Below, in pieces: positions 34,710 through 41,416 of a DNA stretch of 64,000 nucleotides. Source of the DNA: a virus; IMG/VR virus record IMGVR_UViG_3300009130_001305, positions 1 through 64,000 of that record, one strand, 5' to 3'. The notes below the pieces were generated by a model that searched no databases, was not told the DNA's origin, and was given only the letters and a program-made list of their open reading frames with translations. Numbering within the stretch: position 1 is the first letter of the stretch; each line of letters starts with the position of its first letter. Made by a program: the position numbers and the translations under genes.

Positions 34710-35468
34710 TTATTTATTCATACGACTCTCCTTATCTTTCTTAATTTGTTCTTCCATGGCTTTTCGTAAGTGAGAATGTTCTGTAGGATCTACGTCTGCC
34801 CACGCTCCACTTAATGCTTTCATATCAGATAGCATATCTTCATCAATAAGATCTCCACCAGGATGTATATCTCCTTCGGCATCAATATAAAGTTTAAGTA
34901 TTTGTATGCGTTCTCTCTGACTGCCAAATACTTCTATAATACCAGGTTTATCATCTTTAATAAAAAACACACTTGAATCATTATTCATGTATTCTCGGTG
35001 CATAGCTTTAAAGATATTATCTACTTCCTCTATAACTTTAAGGTTAGTATCACGTAAATCATCTTCTGTTAATTCAACAGGAGCGACCTTTGTTATAGGT
35101 GTGAAAAATATAATATCTAAATCACGAAAACTCTCTCTAACAATAGGAATACATTCTTGTACAAAAGCCTCGTCTATATCTAACTCAGGCTGCTCAGTGG
35201 CCCACATACTATACACAAGATTATCTAACGGACATCTATCAAAAATTACATTATCAGAGCTACGATATTTCTTTTGCTCTTTAATCATAAAATCTAATAT
35301 TTTCTTTTGTGTTTTTTTATTAGTCTTCGATGAATGTTCGAGATCATTTTCCTTAATAATGTCTCTATAGGTCTTTTTAGGGGTAGTGTAGCTCGGCCAT
35401 TGCTCTAAGAAGTCTTTAATTAAAGTAGTTTTACCCTGACACGCAGTTCCACTAATTGCAATCCTCAT
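34710..35468 (-). CDS. P-loop nucleotide kinase-like ATPase (AAA_28 type)
   Basis: This 252-residue protein has Walker A GTACQGKTTL (residues 7-16), a NVIFDRCPLDNLVY segment near 73-86, which carries the Asp-Arg and Asp typical of NadR/thymidylate-kinase-like proteins, and FRDLDIIFFTP. The family phosphorylates nucleosides, nicotinamide riboside or related molecules; the substrate is not clear. The C-terminal third (about 170-252) is acidic then basic and not typical. A late-type box TATAAATA lies 9 nt before the start. It precedes the 63-aa gene by 4 nt. Confidence 0.7.
   Translation of the reverse strand: MRIAISGTACQGKTTLIKDFLEQWPSYTTPKKTYRDIIKENDLEHSSKTNKKTQKKILDFMIKEQKKYRSSDNVIFDRCPLDNLVYSMWATEQPELDIDEAFVQECIPIVRESFRDLDIIFFTPITKVAPVELTEDDLRDTNLKVIEEVDNIFKAMHREYMNNDSSVFFIKDDKPGIIEVFGSQRERIQILKLYIDAEGDIHPGGDLIDEDMLSDMKALSGAWADVDPTEHSHLRKAMEEQIKKDKESRMNK
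34711..34718 (-). promoter_or_regulatory. late-promoter-like AATAAATA box
   Basis: AATAAATA on the minus strand, 5 nt before the ATG at 34705. It overlaps the end of the upstream kinase-like gene. Weaker than the TATAAATA sites. Confidence 0.35.
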
Positions 35469-35477
35469 ATTAATTAA

Positions 35478-35485
35478 TATTTATA
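35478..35485 (-). promoter_or_regulatory. late-promoter-like TATAAATA box
   Basis: Perfect TATAAATA on the minus strand, 9 nt before the ATG at 35468, in the 20-nt gap between this kinase-like gene and queE. Confidence 0.55.
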
Positions 35486-35488
35486 TAG

Positions 35489-36250
35489 TTATACTTTTAA
35501 GGCCATATCCCATACTAGTAAATGTAGTCTAGGACTAAAATTAAAGTGATGCTTTTTAGCTAACTCTGCAACCATAGGAGCAACTTCAATATGCTCTTTT
35601 CTACTACCAGCGCAAGGCATTAACCAAACACGACCTGTAGGTATATCAAACTTATCAACATACTTTTCCATCACTTCATCTAAATCTGATTCTTTACTTA
35701 TAACAAATTTAAAACCAGATCCGTGATTTGCATGCCATTCTAATACTTTAGGTTTATATCTCCTATCTTCTGGATCACCGTTATTACTGAGCTTAGGAGA
35801 AGTAGTAAATGTAGCACCAACTCTAACCCATTCGTTATCTGGTATAATAGTAGCGTTGGTTTCAAAATCAATTCTAGGAACCCAACCCCATTCTACCTCC
35901 ATATATGCTAAAAATCTAAGTAATGCAGGCTGCTGTACTAAAGGTTCACCACCTGTAATCTTCCATATAGCTCCGTTATATAAATGCTTTTCAAACCCTT
36001 CTTGTTCTAAGTGTTGTAGTAAATCGGCATTTGTAATTCTATTCTTTACACTCCAAGATACATAACTATCACAACCATGCGGAGAGTCATCTGAAGCGAA
36101 ACCCTGACATGTAAGGTTACACATAGATAATCGCATAAAGACCGAAGGATATCCTATAAACTCTCCTTCTCCTTCTACAGTATAAAATACTTTATCATCA
36201 GATAATAGTATTGTCTTATCACTAAGATCTTGTTTATAGAGATTTGTCAT
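35489..36250 (-). CDS. queE: 7-carboxy-7-deazaguanine synthase (QueE)
   Basis: This 253-residue protein has FYTVEGEGEFIGYPSVF (22-38), CNLTC with Cys44 and Cys48 and a third Cys at 60 after an 11-residue insertion, KITGGEPL (the SAM-binding GGE motif) and FETNATI. This is a radical SAM enzyme that converts carboxytetrahydropterin to 7-carboxy-7-deazaguanine, the third step to preQ0. The gapped cysteine motif is normal for some QueE subgroups. It is in the same operon as the 49-aa gene and queD. QueC lies in another operon at 51.5 kb. Confidence 0.95.
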   Translation of the reverse strand: MTNLYKQDLSDKTILLSDDKVFYTVEGEGEFIGYPSVFMRLSMCNLTCQGFASDDSPHGCDSYVSWSVKNRITNADLLQHLEQEGFEKHLYNGAIWKITGGEPLVQQPALLRFLAYMEVEWGWVPRIDFETNATIIPDNEWVRVGATFTTSPKLSNNGDPEDRRYKPKVLEWHANHGSGFKFVISKESDLDEVMEKYVDKFDIPTGRVWLMPCAGSRKEHIEVAPMVAELAKKHHFNFSPRLHLLVWDMALKV

Positions 36251-36383
36251 TTAAATATAAATCTTTTACGTCACGAGCCTTTGGTTCTACTTCCTTTTTC
36301 TTAGGCTTATCCCATTTTATGTCATCCCAGTTATCATTAATTTTACCGGTATCCTCTTTTCGACGCTTACTACCTTTACTCAT
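36234..36383 (-). CDS. small basic/acidic protein, 49 aa
   Basis: The likely start is ATG at 36381-36383, two nt after the stop of queD, giving MSKGSKRRKEDTGKINDNWD and so on; an ATG eleven codons upstream would run inside queD. The product is highly charged, with Lys-rich and Asp/Trp segments (DNWDDIKWDKPKKK), and no known motif. It overlaps queE by 17 nt, and so is translated with the two deazaguanine genes. Similar short proteins occur in marine T4-like phages, but a function is not known to me. Confidence 0.55.
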   Translation of the reverse strand: MSKGSKRRKEDTGKINDNWDDIKWDKPKKKEVEPKARDVKDLYLNDKSL

Positions 36384-36385
36384 TA

Positions 36386-36865
36386 TTAATCCACTGTAGC
36401 TGAAAGGGCAGACCATACTGCAGTTGTATCTTCTACTTCATAAATAGCAGAATTATTTTCATGTTCGAAAACTTCTACTCTTTTACACCAACATCTATCA
36501 TCAGTTAGTTCTTTTACATACTCGTCAGCAGTTCGCCAGCAATATTCAGCAAATTTTTCAATACCAACACCATCCATAATTCTTAAATCTACAATATCAT
36601 CATCGTTTAACATCTTAAAGGCTCTTATTGCAGGGTCGTCAGCGGTAATTACAGTGGTGTGATCGAATTGATGTTGGAGTTTCTTTTTAAGATCTTTTAA
36701 TCCACCAAAGTCAACAACCCAATTATTCTCATCTAACTCTTTAGCTCCAAACCAAAATTTACCAACCAACCGATAACCGTGTACAAACCGGCAATGCGAT
36801 GTAGCTTTAGGCTGTCTGAACGCACAACTACCTAATTCAATAATTTTAGTACTAGAAAAACTCAT
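36386..36865 (-). CDS. queD: QueD-like 6-carboxytetrahydropterin synthase
   Basis: This 159-residue protein has the QueD/PTPS fold signals: CRFVHGYRLVGKFWF (25-39), VVDFGGLKDLKKKLQHQFDH, and a late EVFEHENNSAIYE. The usual zinc motif HGH is HGY here (Tyr31), so the third zinc ligand is changed. QueD converts dihydroneopterin triphosphate to carboxytetrahydropterin, the second step of preQ0 synthesis after FolE. A consensus promoter directly precedes the gene, which leads the queD-queE operon. Confidence 0.9.
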   Translation of the reverse strand: MSFSSTKIIELGSCAFRQPKATSHCRFVHGYRLVGKFWFGAKELDENNWVVDFGGLKDLKKKLQHQFDHTTVITADDPAIRAFKMLNDDDIVDLRIMDGVGIEKFAEYCWRTADEYVKELTDDRCWCKRVEVFEHENNSAIYEVEDTTAVWSALSATVD

Positions 36866-36871
36866 AAAATA

Positions 36872-36899
36872 ATTATATGTTATTTTTCTTTTTTGTCAA
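36872..36899 (-). promoter_or_regulatory. consensus sigma70 promoter of queD
   Basis: TTGACA (36894-36899), a 16-nt spacer and TATAAT (36872-36877), both perfect, read on the minus strand. The -10 box is 6 nt before the ATG at 36865. It lies within the last codons of the upstream membrane-protein gene. This is the strongest promoter in the window. Confidence 0.75.
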
Positions 36900-37128
36900 G
36901 CTTTAATTCTATGGATTGTAAGACGTTATTAAAATTGTCAACAACCCAACACACACCGGCACTAACAAACGGAAACAATATATAATCATTTTTACTTACG
37001 AAGTATACAATAACACCTGACCAGAAACCTAAACATAAGCTACATTTAAATAACTCTCGTAAAAACGGTATTTTAGTAAGAATTTTTCTAGGAAAATTAA
37101 GTATTGTACCGTATTTAAGAATAAACAT
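36880..37128 (-). CDS. small membrane protein with CSLCLGFWSG motif
   Basis: This 82-residue protein begins with a hydrophobic-plus-basic segment, then has CSLCLGFWSGVIVYFVSK (30-47) and LFPFVSAGVCWVVDNF (51-66), probably two transmembrane helices. CxxC-x-GFWxG recalls DUF1360-type phage and bacterial membrane proteins. Function unknown; inner-membrane location is likely. The last codons carry the queD promoter. Confidence 0.6.
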   Translation of the reverse strand: MFILKYGTILNFPRKILTKIPFLRELFKCSLCLGFWSGVIVYFVSKNDYILFPFVSAGVCWVVDNFNNVLQSIELKLDKKEK

Positions 37129-37163
37129 TAACCCGACACACGCTAATATATCAATAATGATTG

Positions 37164-37337
37164 TTATTTACCCTCCTTTAAAAGGTCGTTTAAAGCTTTA
37201 TCAATTAATTTAGCTTGTGAAACATCCATTTTTACAATATTATTATCGTCATCTGTAATCTGAACGGTTTTTTTATCTTCTAGTAAAGATAATGTAGGGC
37301 AGCACGCTTTACCGCCGCACAGTAGGATAGATTTCAT
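37164..37337 (-). CDS. small Cys-rich protein, 57 aa
   Basis: ATG at 37335-37337 opens a 57-codon frame ending in TAA at 37164-37166. It starts MKSILLCGGKACCP, with a CGG and a double Cys, then TVQITDDDNNIVKMDV and an acidic/basic helix to LLKEGK. This is the usual look of short T4-like phage proteins with N-terminal CGGKxCC, but no function is known to me. A late-like AATAAATA box lies 5 nt before the start. The next minus-strand gene follows after 35 nt. Confidence 0.65.
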   Translation of the reverse strand: MKSILLCGGKACCPTLSLLEDKKTVQITDDDNNIVKMDVSQAKLIDKALNDLLKEGK

Positions 37338-37342
37338 GTAAC

Positions 37343-37350
37343 TATTTATT
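37343..37350 (-). promoter_or_regulatory. late-promoter-like AATAAATA box
   Basis: AATAAATA on the minus strand, 5 nt before the ATG at 37337. It lies in the divergent region with the folE promoter. Confidence 0.35.
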
Positions 37351-37377
37351 TCTATTTACCAAAAAGACTATAATGAG

Positions 37378-37405
37378 TTGATTTATAATTCAAATATGTT
37401 ATAAT
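37378..37405 (+). promoter_or_regulatory. sigma70-like promoter of folE
   Basis: TTGATT (37378-37383), a 16-nt spacer and TATAAT (37400-37405) on the plus strand, with 7 nt to ATG at 37413. A second TATAAT at 37369-37374 has no good -35 element. The -10 overlaps an in-frame ATG at 37404, so the ATG at 37413 is the likely start. Confidence 0.55.
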
Positions 37406-37412
37406 GATTCAT

Positions 37413-38051
37413 ATGAATGAGGATTTACTTCAATACGCTAACGGTAACAAGCCACGAACACAAGAAGAAAAAGAGGCGATAATTAATAAAGCCGCAGCTG
37501 CGTATGAAAAATATATGGATGCATTAGGTTTTGATTGGAGAAATGATCCTAATAGCGCAGACACTCCAAGACGAGTCGCTAAAGCGTTTGTTAACGATCT
37601 AGCAGAAGGATGTTATAGTAATTCACCGAAAATTACAGCATTTGATAATGTTGATAAGTACGATGGTTTAGTATTTCAAGGTAATATTAAAGTTAATTCT
37701 TTTTGCTCACATCATCACTTACCGTTTATTGGTCAAGCTCATGTATCTTATATACCTGGGAAAGATGGTAAGGTAATTGGTTTAAGTAAAATTAATCGTA
37801 TTGTTGAATGGTTTTCAAGACGACCACAAGTACAGGAAAACTTAACTATGCAGATTCATAATTATATGAATGAAGTATGTAAAGAAAATAAAGGCGTTGC
37901 AGTTTTAGTATCAGCTAATCATACATGCGCCGGTCTTAGAGGTGTTAAGCATGATAGTATTATGAAAACTGCTAGAATGTCAGGAGCGTTTTTAGATAAA
38001 ACAGATTTAACTCGTCAAGAGTTTTATGACTTTGTCAGAGATTTAAAATAA
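37413..38051 (+). CDS. folE: GTP cyclohydrolase I
   Basis: This 212-residue enzyme has FCSHHHLPFIGQAHVSYIP and, near the C-terminus, NHTCAGLRGVKH, which hold the zinc ligands Cys, His and Cys of FolE type I. It converts GTP to dihydroneopterin triphosphate, the first step toward preQ0 or folate. With queD, queE and queC in the same genome its role is probably 7-deazaguanine synthesis. The start at 37413 (not 37404) is preferred because the promoter -10 ends at 37405. The stop overlaps the next start as TAATG. Confidence 0.95.
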   Translation: MNEDLLQYANGNKPRTQEEKEAIINKAAAAYEKYMDALGFDWRNDPNSADTPRRVAKAFVNDLAEGCYSNSPKITAFDNVDKYDGLVFQGNIKVNSFCSHHHLPFIGQAHVSYIPGKDGKVIGLSKINRIVEWFSRRPQVQENLTMQIHNYMNEVCKENKGVAVLVSANHTCAGLRGVKHDSIMKTARMSGAFLDKTDLTRQEFYDFVRDLK

Positions 38052-38206
38052 TGAACTATATAGATAAAATGAATAATATTAGTAATTGTGCAACTGGATT
38101 GTGTGAATGTCCAGAGCATAAAGTTAACACTCTAGTATGGATAGTTCCTATTATATTAGGAATTTATTTACTTAATAAGGTGTATAATAAATGTACTAAT
38201 TATTGA
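38051..38206 (+). CDS. small single-pass membrane protein, 51 aa
   Basis: ATG at 38051 is coupled to the folE stop (TAATG). The frame reads 51 codons to TGA at 38204-38206. The N-terminus has three Cys in NNISNCATGLCECPEH, followed by a hydrophobic helix (about 26-45, VNTLVWIVPIILGIYLL) and a basic tail. I recognise no family. The last 7 nt overlap the convergent next gene. Coupling to folE favours a real gene. Confidence 0.55.
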   Translation: MNYIDKMNNISNCATGLCECPEHKVNTLVWIVPIILGIYLLNKVYNKCTNY

Positions 38207-39366
38207 AGAGAATCAAAAACTTGTTTAACTTCCTCAGGACTGACGTGCTCCGGTATGTCAGTCCTTATTTTTTCAAAATCGTCAAAGTTATCTCTAATAT
38301 TACTAGCACTATAAGGACGACCAGATGCATTTGTAGTAACATTAACAGCAGTCTCTTCCGGATCAAGAATATTTAAACCTAATTCCTCTTTCTCAGCCCA
38401 TGGACGTGCATATGACCAACGCTTCCAATCGTTATCTTTTGTACTAGCTCCTAAAACTACCGTTGTTCCAGCATCTAACGTCTTAAGAGATTCATACGCT
38501 GCAGTAACTGGGGACGGGTATTCAGAAATACTTACTGTTACATTATTAAGAGGTTGAACGTATAGTTCAAAAATCTGCGCGGCAGCAGATGGAGTAATTA
38601 CTTTACCGTCTTTAGTCCTTCTCTCGCTCTTAGCAGACGGTGCAGAAATTAAAACATGTACATGACCATCAGGATAGGCTCGGCTATAATGTTCGACCAT
38701 TTCATAATGACCTTTATGAGGTGGTTTAAAGCTACCAGGAACAAGAACAACTACTTTATCGTTTTTTTTTAATAGATCCTCAAGGAGCATGTCAGCTTTA
38801 TTAACAAAACTTTCAGTATATCCTTGATCGACTAGTATCTTGTGTACAATTTTAGCTACCTTTTTAGCAGTTTCAGGTTCAGCATCTTTATTAATAAGCT
38901 CTCTATCGGCATCTGATAGTAATACATCATCTAAATCAATATGTAATGCTTTGCGAGCAAGGTTTACTAAAAATGTTTCTCCTTCTGTCGTTAACGGTTC
39001 AGCCGGTTCTTGTACAGGATCTGGTAACGGTGGAACTCCAACTCCAGGAGGCGGAATAGCTGGTTCAAAATCACCGCCAGTTGGTGGTCCTTGTCTGGGA
39101 ACAAATTCATCTCCTGGAGCCTCGATGAGTGTTGAATTAATTACTTCTGTTGAAGAATTTAAGGCCTGTATATCCTGTTGAACCTTGGTTTGGAGCTTTT
39201 TAGTTCTTTCATCATCATCTTTTAATGCTTGCTTTTCATCATCAGTAAGATCATTAGGTGTCTCCTTCTGCTTTTTTCTTAGGTTAGCGAGGGTTTGAGT
39301 CTCAGTAGAGTGTGTATCATCATGACCTGTTGTCAATTCAGCGATTTTTTTAAGAAACTTACTCAT
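38200..39366 (-). CDS. Pro-rich protein with C-terminal nucleotidyltransferase domain
   Basis: This 388-residue protein has a helical acidic N-terminal part (1-85), a Pro/Gly-rich linker of about 40 residues (86-125), then from about 205 a HxGH nucleotidyltransferase: VVVLVPGSFKPPHKGHYEMV (HKGH), HVHVLISAPSAKS, GASTKDNDW and the SASNIRD (ISSTxIR-like) signature. This type transfers NMP to a phosphate of NMN, choline or other molecules. The substrate is unknown. A perfect late box, 6 nt before the ATG, and the linker suggest a late, possibly virion-linked protein. Confidence 0.7.
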   Translation of the reverse strand: MSKFLKKIAELTTGHDDTHSTETQTLANLRKKQKETPNDLTDDEKQALKDDDERTKKLQTKVQQDIQALNSSTEVINSTLIEAPGDEFVPRQGPPTGGDFEPAIPPPGVGVPPLPDPVQEPAEPLTTEGETFLVNLARKALHIDLDDVLLSDADRELINKDAEPETAKKVAKIVHKILVDQGYTESFVNKADMLLEDLLKKNDKVVVLVPGSFKPPHKGHYEMVEHYSRAYPDGHVHVLISAPSAKSERRTKDGKVITPSAAAQIFELYVQPLNNVTVSISEYPSPVTAAYESLKTLDAGTTVVLGASTKDNDWKRWSYARPWAEKEELGLNILDPEETAVNVTTNASGRPYSASNIRDNFDDFEKIRTDIPEHVSPEEVKQVFDSLQ

Positions 39367-39372
39367 CTTAAT

Positions 39373-39380
39373 TATTTATA
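39373..39380 (-). promoter_or_regulatory. late-promoter-like TATAAATA box
   Basis: Perfect TATAAATA on the minus strand followed by 6 nt and the ATG at 39366. With a T4-type +1 about 6 nt after the box, the mRNA would begin at the start codon. Confidence 0.6.
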
Positions 39381-39918
39381 GCAGCGAAAGCTTATTTCTT
39401 ATATCATTGAAATATGTTTTATCTAAAAATGTTAACTCATAACGCTTACAAAAATATTGTAACTTACTAAAATAAAACTTACCGATTTGTATCTTTTTAA
39501 GTTTTCTCATTAACAATATAATTAACTCTGTTGAAACACCATCACATTTAAGTGTTTTCTTAAATTCTTTAAAGGATAATGGTTCGCGTATTATAATAAC
39601 CGGAAATTTCTTCGCAAAAACGTTTAAAAAAGGAATATACTCTTTATTAAGTGTGTTAGTAACATCGAAATATATTACCGGTTTTTTCTTATTATTACAA
39701 ATTTTTAATACTTCACAAGTATAATGTATAAAATAATGAAATATATATTTTTTATGCTGTTTATTATTAAGCTTTAACTCACTATCAAATTCAGATATCT
39801 TATCAATCGATGAATTATGAATATATTCTATTACCGGAGTAAAATTAACAATATTGAAAAAAGAATTAGGTAACTTATAACTCTGGTGGTGGATTTTCGT
39901 TAAGTTTTCTAATTGCAT
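39376..39918 (-). CDS. hypothetical protein, 180 aa
   Basis: I do not recognise this protein. It has alternating beta-alpha pattern: KPVIYFDVTNTLN, FPVIIIREPLSFKEFKK, and GVSTELIILLMRKLKKI, with a basic C-terminus. It is encoded directly after the resolvase-like gene and overlaps it by 44 nt, so a role with DNA metabolism is possible but unproven. The gene end overlaps the late box of the next gene. Confidence 0.55.
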   Translation of the reverse strand: MQLENLTKIHHQSYKLPNSFFNIVNFTPVIEYIHNSSIDKISEFDSELKLNNKQHKKYIFHYFIHYTCEVLKICNNKKKPVIYFDVTNTLNKEYIPFLNVFAKKFPVIIIREPLSFKEFKKTLKCDGVSTELIILLMRKLKKIQIGKFYFSKLQYFCKRYELTFLDKTYFNDIRNKLSLL

Positions 39919-40378
39919 CTACATTATTCTTCCAAAAATTATCATACTTAATTATAATATAATTCTTTGTATAACGCAAGTAATTTTCAAAACGGAAATA
40001 ATGAGCTATATCTTTGTGAAATAGTAAATAGCTACCTTTTCTGGTTACTTTAATTATTAAAAACCATAACCTACCGCTCTCTGCTTGTTTAATCCATTTA
40101 TCTAATGTTTTATTTTCAGTAAATAACCTATGATATTCAAACGTTTTATAATTCTTACATTCTAATTTAAATTTAGACATGCACGGAGGTACCATTATAT
40201 CTCCATCCATCATACGTTTTTGATCTTCGGTTAATTGATCAAGTCGGTGAAAATTAGCGCCTCCAGTATAGGCTCCGGAATTTGGAACTCTAATAAAATT
40301 TTCATTAAAAACTTCACTTAAATCCTTAGCAACTTCTCTCTCCCATGCGTTACCCTTCTGTTTGGCTGCGCTAGGCAT
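39875..40378 (-). CDS. RecU-like Holliday junction resolvase / PD-(D/E)XK nuclease
   Basis: This 167-residue protein has KGNAWEREVAKDLSEVF (helix with Glu) at 8-24, a VPNSGAYTGGANFHR loop, GDIMVPP (catalytic Asp) near 59 and FKLECKNYK (E-x-K) near 70, the standard order of PD-(D/E)XK resolvases related to RecU/Penelope-like enzymes. These cut branched DNA during recombination and packaging. T4 uses endonuclease VII for this job, so this may replace it. It has a GATAAGTA box 7 nt upstream, a weak late-type site. Confidence 0.7.
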   Translation of the reverse strand: MPSAAKQKGNAWEREVAKDLSEVFNENFIRVPNSGAYTGGANFHRLDQLTEDQKRMMDGDIMVPPCMSKFKLECKNYKTFEYHRLFTENKTLDKWIKQAESGRLWFLIIKVTRKGSYLLFHKDIAHYFRFENYLRYTKNYIIIKYDNFWKNNVDAIRKLNENPPPEL

Positions 40379-40413
40379 ATATAGTTACTTATCAATTAGC
40401 TAGAATTTGCAAG

Positions 40414-40947
40414 TTAAATTGTAAAATTTTTAATAATACCATGATATTCGAATGTACTATTATCATCAATTACATTTTCGTCATTATACAATTTGTTTAA
40501 ATTTAAAGTGTTAATAGGAATAGATAAAACAACAATTTGTTTTAACCAAGAATCTGGAACTATATCGCTTGTTTCAGCATAACTATAAGCAACATCAGGG
40601 TCTTTAGCTAAATAAACCACCCCAGGCTTACTATCTTCCCATTTCGCTTGAACTCTAGATCCTCCTAAACCGTTTTTTTGTATACTCTTTAATAAAGGTT
40701 TATACGTTGCGTGATACAATATATCATTACTTTCGTTTAGTTTTTTTTTACGCTTCTTTTTTGCTTTACCTTTACGTGTAATAGTATCACCTAATATCTT
40801 AGGCATTCTTGCATCACCAGGGGCATATGAATCTGCAGTAGTAAAATCTCCTGCGCCTTGCGCTCCCGTCGGACCTATATTAGCAGACGCAACGGTATTA
40901 TCAGTTAGATATTGTGTAACTGCTTGATCGAATAACTTAAGAGGCAT
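40414..40947 (-). CDS. ADP-ribosyltransferase-like domain protein
   Basis: This 177-residue protein has a Gly/Thr-rich N-terminus (GPTGAQGAGDF) and a basic stretch KAKKKRKKK (61-69), then ILYHATYKPLLKSIQKNGL (77-94) with His79, VVYLAKDPDVAYSYAE (110-125) and TFEYHGII with Glu167. The H-Y-E arrangement matches ADP-ribosyltransferase or KptA-like folds (a Y-H-x-T start, then a Y-L strand, then E). A late GATAAATA box lies 6 nt before the ATG. T4 injects ADP-ribosyltransferases with its DNA, so a similar injected or late effector is possible; this is inference. Confidence 0.55.
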   Translation of the reverse strand: MPLKLFDQAVTQYLTDNTVASANIGPTGAQGAGDFTTADSYAPGDARMPKILGDTITRKGKAKKKRKKKLNESNDILYHATYKPLLKSIQKNGLGGSRVQAKWEDSKPGVVYLAKDPDVAYSYAETSDIVPDSWLKQIVVLSIPINTLNLNKLYNDENVIDDNSTFEYHGIIKNFTI

Positions 40948-40953
40948 ATTAAG

Positions 40954-40961
40954 TATTTATC
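40954..40961 (-). promoter_or_regulatory. late-promoter-like GATAAATA box
   Basis: GATAAATA on the minus strand, then 6 nt and the ATG at 40947. It has the same spacing as the box at 39373-39380. Confidence 0.5.
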
Positions 40962-40978
40962 GCATAACGGTTAATAAG

Positions 40979-41005
40979 TTGACTTTTTTTAAAAAACGGT
41001 ATAAT
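40979..41005 (+). promoter_or_regulatory. sigma70-like promoter of the uvsY-uvsW operon
   Basis: TTGACT (40979-40984), a 15-nt spacer and TATAAT (41000-41005). The -10 box ends 6 nt before the ATG at 41012. The spacer is short by one base relative to the others. Confidence 0.55.
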
Positions 41006-41011
41006 AAATAA

Positions 41012-41416
41012 ATGGAGATTGGTGATATTATCAATCAGTATCTTAAAGAAGCAAGTATAGATACAAATTTAGATCGATTAGAAGTTACATCTACGCAAGA
41101 ACAGCTAGTTGCTAATAAGCATAAGTGGTCGGCTAGATTAATTAATCATAAAATTAAATTAAATAATTTTAAATCTGAAAGATCTACTCTCCTAGAAAAA
41201 TATATAACTGATTATCAAGATAAAGAACCCGTACGAGTAAATAAATCAATTGCTCAAAAAGCCGTTGAGAATAAAAAAGAAATTAAAAGTATAGATCGGA
41301 AAATTGAAAATGAAATTCTGATTATTAGTTTCTTAGAAAATATATATAAAAACATAAGCTTCGCAACAAATGATATAAAAAATTTAGTAGAGTTAATGAA
41401 ACTCGAAACTCAATGA
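41012..41416 (+). CDS. uvsY: UvsY-like recombination mediator
   Basis: This 134-residue protein has the length and layout of T4 UvsY (137 aa): an N-terminal IDTNLDRLEVTSTQEQLVANKHKW, a central basic heptad region (KLNNFKSERSTLLEKYITDYQDK), and a C-terminal ISFLENIYKNISFATNDIKNLVEL, matching the FAIK-like end of UvsY. UvsY loads UvsX onto ssDNA covered by gp32. The gene is first in an operon with uvsW, gp55, gp47 and gp46. Identity is from length and pattern only. Confidence 0.7.
   Translation: MEIGDIINQYLKEASIDTNLDRLEVTSTQEQLVANKHKWSARLINHKIKLNNFKSERSTLLEKYITDYQDKEPVRVNKSIAQKAVENKKEIKSIDRKIENEILIISFLENIYKNISFATNDIKNLVELMKLETQ

Noticed and set aside
34987-35370. A 127-aa plus-strand frame
   Set aside because: Antisense to the P-loop kinase-like gene, whose Walker A and other motifs are intact.
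35489-36250. QueE radical SAM motif broken, so inactive
   Set aside because: The insertion between the second and third Cys occurs in some normal QueE enzymes, and other motifs are intact.
38840-39181. A 113-aa plus-strand frame rich in Gly and Ser
   Set aside because: It mirrors the Pro-rich linker of the antisense nucleotidyltransferase gene, which explains the unusual composition.
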